Source: Tubulanus polymorphus
Taxonomy: Eukaryota > Nemertea > Palaeonemertea > Tubulaniformes > Tubulanidae
DNA length: 60,000 nucleotides
Reading direction: 5' to 3'
Assembly: GCF_964204645.1 (NCBI RefSeq)
Contig: NC_134027.1
Location: 20,140,485-20,200,484 of the forward strand
The notes below the pieces were generated by a model that worked only from the letters and a program-made list of their open reading frames with translations, was not told the DNA's origin and ran no database searches. Below, in pieces: positions 55,995 through 60,000 of the stretch; within the stretch, counting starts at the first letter, position 1, and every line of letters begins with the position of its first letter. The position numbers and the translations under genes were made by a program.

Positions 55995-57140
55995 TGTTGC
56001 ACACAACTGCTCATTCAGAACTCGCAACAATCCTAGCACAAATGATTGCCTGGAGGTGGGCCTACGCTGCTGAACTACCTGACCGCCATCTTGTTGCGCT
56101 TGTGGTTAAACAAGACCGCCGTCAGTAGCGATTTAGAAAAAGCGTTCCTTCATGTAGGATTACATGAAAACGATGGAAAATATACGAAATTCTTATGGTT
56201 ATCGGACCCTGCCGACCGTCAGAGTACTTTCAAAGTGCTGCAGTTCAAATCAGTACTATTCGGCTGTATCAGTTCATTGTTCATATTGAACGCAGCCGTC
56301 AGAACTCAGCTGGAAGAAAATACCTGTGACATATCACAAACAATCAAAGATGACATATATGCGGACAATGTCTTAAGTTCGTTCGACCATAACGCATTGG
56401 AATACTTTAAAGTTGCAGACGCAATAATGAAAGGAGGAGGTTTTGCTTAGATTGGTGTCAACAAACGACAGTCAGTTGCATGATTACGCTAAGAACAATG
56501 AGATCAATGATAAACAGGAAATTGTCAATCTAACAGGACTGAAATGGAATACAACAGATGACACTATAGGTTTTAAAGGCCTACCCGAACCTACATGTAT
56601 CTCAAAGAAAAGAGAAGTGGTCAAACTAACGTCGAGTTTATATGACCCCTTAGAATATTTGTCACCAGTTAACGTGCGTGCTAAAATGTTCATCCCAAAG
56701 CTGTGGAAAGCAAACTGCAGCTGGGATGAATTAATCAACGAGGAACTAACAACTGAATGGAAAGAGATCGAAGATGATCCGCGTAACTCCGTGAGCACGA
56801 ATTTCAATAGACAATTCATCGGTAACTTTGAATCAGATGAACCGTGCGAGGTTTATTGTTTTTGTGACAAGTCACAAAAGGCTTACGGGAGCGTTGTTTA
56901 CATCGTTATTTACATCCTACAAGATACAGATTCAGCCATAGCTATGGCGAAAAGTAGAGTCGCACCCATGAAACCTATAACTCTACCTCGTCTAGAACTA
57001 ATTGCGGCATTAGTAGGAGCTCGTTTGCTCAAATTCGTAATTGAATCGCTAGGGAATAGACTATCGATCAGTAAAACCGTTCTCTGGTCGGATAGTACCA
57101 TCGTACTGAGTTGACAATCAAACCCTGGCGTACGAGGATG
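55995..57140 (+). pseudogene. BEL/Pao reverse transcriptase and RNase H-like part
   Basis: Frames 56046-56450 and 56443-57114. Seen: SDLEKAFLHVGL (first catalytic Asp), KFLWLSD, DDIYADNVLSS (the YxDN box of this clade), then VYCFCDKSQKAYGSVVYIVI, KSRVAPMKPITLPRLELIAA and LWSDSTIVLS of the RNase H-like region. Breaks: a frame change near 56445 and a stop at 57112. Integrase is absent. Confidence 0.8.
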
Positions 57141-57757
57141 ATTGGTCGTACCATGAAAATTGTATCGAAAATAAAAGTAACGCAAAAGATAAATACATTG
57201 TTTTGATACCAATTTTTATATGATTATTTTCAACTTCGCAAATCACCGGCATGAAAAATGCAAAGGAAAATGAATTGCTTTAAATTTACTAAAAGATAAC
57301 TATCAAATCATAACTGTTACTTTATTTTCCACTCTTGCTCTATCACCACATTTTCGCGTTTCACTGACACAAACGCTGACAATGCTTCGGAGATATCAAA
57401 TGATTCTCCGCTATTTCCAATGAATTAATTTCCGTTGTCATAATTGCTGTTTAGAATATCGGTACGCCACATTCTTAGCCTTACCCAGTACTAGGGTAAT
57501 TTCACGAATTAAGTTCATGAATAAAAAGGTCAACTTTCGTCGACTCAAACAACAAGAAACGTAATTCTTGATATGGACTTTCATAAAATTACATGAGTGT
57601 ATGTTTAATCTGCATCAAAATTAAACAAAGAATTCAGTAAGGAATCTCTAAAATGCAATTCGTCAAAATGATTCGTTTTATCGATAAATGGCTACAAATA
57701 TTTTATCATTAATGAGATCATTTGAAATTGTGTCATATTTTCCGAGTTGTTACTTAC

Positions 57758-57845
57758 GCAATGACTCTGTAAATGACGCAGCACTGACAACAATCACAAC
57801 AATAGCACATATCCGATTCATTACAAAAACAAGCATTTTCATCGC
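57758..57845 (-). CDS. possible signal-peptide exon of a secreted protein
   Basis: On the minus strand, after TTCTAG at 57846, GCG then ATG at 57842 opens 28 codons: MKMLVFVMNRICAIVVIVVS, then AASFTESL, ending TTGC before GTAAGT. This is a good signal peptide with an A-S-F type cleavage region and a strong donor. A candidate next exon near 57470-57380, after CTAAACAG, would add about 28 residues ending KHCQRLCQ. No family recognised. Confidence 0.4.
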
Positions 57846-58670
57846 CTAGAATCCATGTGTATTAGTAATTTTGCATTTCGGGAAAACTAAAATTCTCACA
57901 ATTCAAGTGTATCATTGAAAAAATCTTTTGTCAGATAATGTTGGCCCACCAAGTTGAATAACATGTTGCTTAAAAAACTAACTGATAGATTTATAACCTA
58001 GGTGATAAGCCCATAAAGTGCTGCCAACTTCCATTTGCGATTCCCGTAATGTGGCTTGAACCACTCCCCATCCGAAATAAGTGTGGATTATATAGTAAAA
58101 TGATAACTGTAATTAGTACTAATTGCTGTTTTAAAGTGATCATTATTTTCTTTTATTTGAACTATAGATCAGCAACGAAATTAAATTGATGTATTTTATT
58201 GACTAAACGCGGACACAAATGCAACTTCACCCTAATTCTCGTTCAGACCCATTCCTAACCCATCTAAAGACAGGGACATTGACACAATGAAGACTCTCAA
58301 GTTAGACCTCCGGAATTCCACTAATGGTGAAACTGTTTGATTCTGAATAATGCATTGAATGATTTGAATCATTTACCACTGCGCTTAACTTACAGTCGCT
58401 TCTTCCTGCGTATCCAACTTTCGGAATTATGGTTTCACTGTTTTCCCGAGCCAGGACAGTTGGCGAATGACTCAACAAATTGTCTGCTTTGATTATGTCA
58501 TTTCAAATCAAGTTAAAAGTTTTGTCTGTAGTTTTACCGCTTCACGTGTATCGGACTGTTAATCAGCAGATTATGATAATAACTCGTGAATACTCACACT
58601 CACAGTCGCGTTAAAATCGATTATGTATTAGACTGCTATTTGACAATACCCTTAACAATAATCATCTAAC
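57846..58670. other. non-coding stretch
   Basis: AT-rich; no gene, RNA or repeat that I can support. Confidence 0.4.
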
Positions 58671-58673
58671 GAT

Positions 58674-58900
58674 TAGAACGCTTCATATTTGGCCACCTGC
58701 AGCGGATATGATAAGGGGTTCTTAAATTTCCGGACGAAAAATAGAATAGAATGCTAACACGCTTGAAACATTATAGTATCATTTAAGGCAGATACTTACA
58801 TTACCCCTAGAAATATAATCTATCAAATATAGAACGCTTCATGTTTAACCACCTGCTGCGGTTATGATTCAAGTTACTGAAATTTGTGAGTGAAAATCAT
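58674..58900. repeat. tandem duplication, period about 155 bp
   Basis: AGAACGCTTCATATTTGGCC at 58676 and AGAACGCTTCATGTTTAACC near 58831, each followed by ACCTGC.GCGG.TATGAT. Only two units are seen. Confidence 0.7.
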
Positions 58901-59202
58901 CATCGCGAATAGAAAAGCAAATAATGTAAATTATGTTATAACTCTCTATGCCATTAATATTCAAACCCTTACGCTACAACGGACAGCTGTACCAGGAGAC
59001 TTAAGTGGTGATCATCTCAACCATGTGGGCATACGTACATGTACAATATAATTGACGGTCATAGCAAACAGGTTGTACCACATATAATGTACGATAATAG
59101 CATTTCTTAGTACCCCAAATGCACATATGCAGTGACAATGCTTTGGTGCACTTATTATTTCATGAAAATAAAAATAAGGTTGGATGTTCTTCCAACCAAC
59201 TA

Positions 59203-59572
59203 GGGGTTACTTGAGACACTGTCTCAAGTCACCCCAACTTGATACAGGCCCGTCTCTAGTGACAGCATGCAAAAAGATTCCTGAATATTCAGGACCCAAC
59301 CATGAGTTGGCCTATTTTGTCTGAGGGGGTTAAGAACTACTTATATATTCATTTTACTAAAATTCTGTGCTATTATTTTGTGTATGTCTCAAGTCACCCC
59401 TCACCTTGGGGTGACATAAGACAGTTGTCTTTGAATAGAAAAATTTAGAAAATCATTAGACACATTTTTTCATCAACCAATTGTTGTTCAAATAATCATC
59501 ATTTGGGTAGATTGTAGGTAGGTCCTCGAGCTGCATTTGAAAAAATCACAAATAAGTGTCTCAAGTCACCCC
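59203..59572. repeat. repeated GTCTCAAGTCACCCC motif
   Basis: Direct copies at 59221-59235, 59386-59400 and 59558-59572. An inverted copy at 59203-59218 forms a hairpin with the first; a weaker inverted copy (GGGGTGACATAAGACA) lies at about 59408. The spacing of direct copies is 165 and 172 bases. Nature unknown. Confidence 0.7.
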
Positions 59573-60000
59573 GATTTTCTGTATTAGTTTGTAGGTCAAT
59601 GTTTAAGAAATATGATTGATTGGTTGTTTATTTAGGATGCTTAGTAAGTCGGTACAGCCACAGGCGCAATACTGTGAGTTTACATATGTTTGTCTTGGCG
59701 CTCGAATAAGTTTATTTTTACTATCATCAAGCATTTGTATTAAGCTTCCGTTACTTTAAAGTTAGTCATGACCTCCGGTGCACTAAGATGTTTTGAAACA
59801 TGAGTACTCAAGGCTTAAAACAGGTATTATATAGCTTTCACTTTGAATTAAGTAATTTAAATGAGTGTTTGATCGAATATTGTATTGGTTAATTCCACTT
59901 TCGGGGCCAGTAGGTAAAGCTGTCGCTTCACTCACCTGTATTGATGCTGCTGAGGCTGAACAGGTGGGGGGTATTTTATCTGAGGAGAGGGAGAGGAAGA
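59573..60000. other. no recognised feature to the window edge
   Basis: No open frame or repeat that I recognise. Confidence 0.4.

Larger units (their letters stand above)
52624..57140 (+). mobile_element. BEL/Pao retrotransposon, incomplete and interrupted
   Basis: The gag part starts near 52800, followed after an interruption by the reverse transcriptase and RNase H-like regions, ending near 57140. The protease part, the integrase and the right LTR were not found. TGTCAG at 52624 may be the start of a left LTR. It is cut by a MULE-like sequence (about 53490-54945) and a MITE (55291-55994). Confidence 0.8.

Overview
The window is animal nuclear DNA: AT-rich, split genes with GT-AG introns, and a dense, varied set of transposable elements. 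The host gene is an intact-looking importin-9 (IPO9), and the repeats (Penelope-like, BEL/Pao, Tigger/pogo, piggyBac, MULE-like, LINE, tRNA-SINE) are those usual in marine invertebrates. A lophotrochozoan is my best guess, but nothing here fixes the species.

Layout. 1-2.2 kb is a piggyBac element with its right end. 2.2-3.05 kb is a Penelope-like remnant with GIY-YIG. 3.6-5.7 kb is a decayed retroelement coding for a gag-like protein and an SGNH hydrolase-like protein. 7.4-9.9 kb is a complete Tigger/pogo element with a TA target duplication and a broken transposase. 10-11.5 kb holds Penelope, LINE and DDE-transposase scraps. 12.1-14.0 kb is a small split gene of unknown family, with phase-matched introns, now disrupted by an in-frame stop and a 5'-truncated LINE. 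16.45-19.44 kb is a 3-kb non-coding element with compound inverted termini. 20.2-22.4 kb is a hAT-like element with another transposon inserted in it.

23.3-39.4 kb is the only clear host gene: 16 phase-consistent exons of IPO9 on the minus strand, about 752 codons. The first exon(s) and the C-terminal exons were not found. Its introns hold MITEs, tandem repeats with nuclear-receptor-type sites, SINEs, and a 284-bp insertion flanked by a 12-bp duplication. That insertion is a giant palindrome and carries a hammerhead-ribozyme-like sequence in the sense orientation of the gene. 40.8-41.6 kb, upstream of the gene, holds two inverted copies of one segment.

42.4-57.1 kb is a stack of nested transposons. 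A LINE is split by a hAT-like element, by a 4.6-kb element coding for a PHD-finger protein of unknown class, and by a TA-flanked element that itself holds other repeats. Beside it lies a BEL/Pao retrotransposon split by a MULE-like transposase gene and by a MITE. 57.2-60 kb has no large gene; a possible signal-peptide exon and a few repeats are all that is visible.

All mobile-element genes seen are broken by stops, frameshifts or insertions. The most unusual items are the intronic hammerhead/palindrome, the PHD-finger element, the filled/empty insertion-site pairs, and the small split gene.
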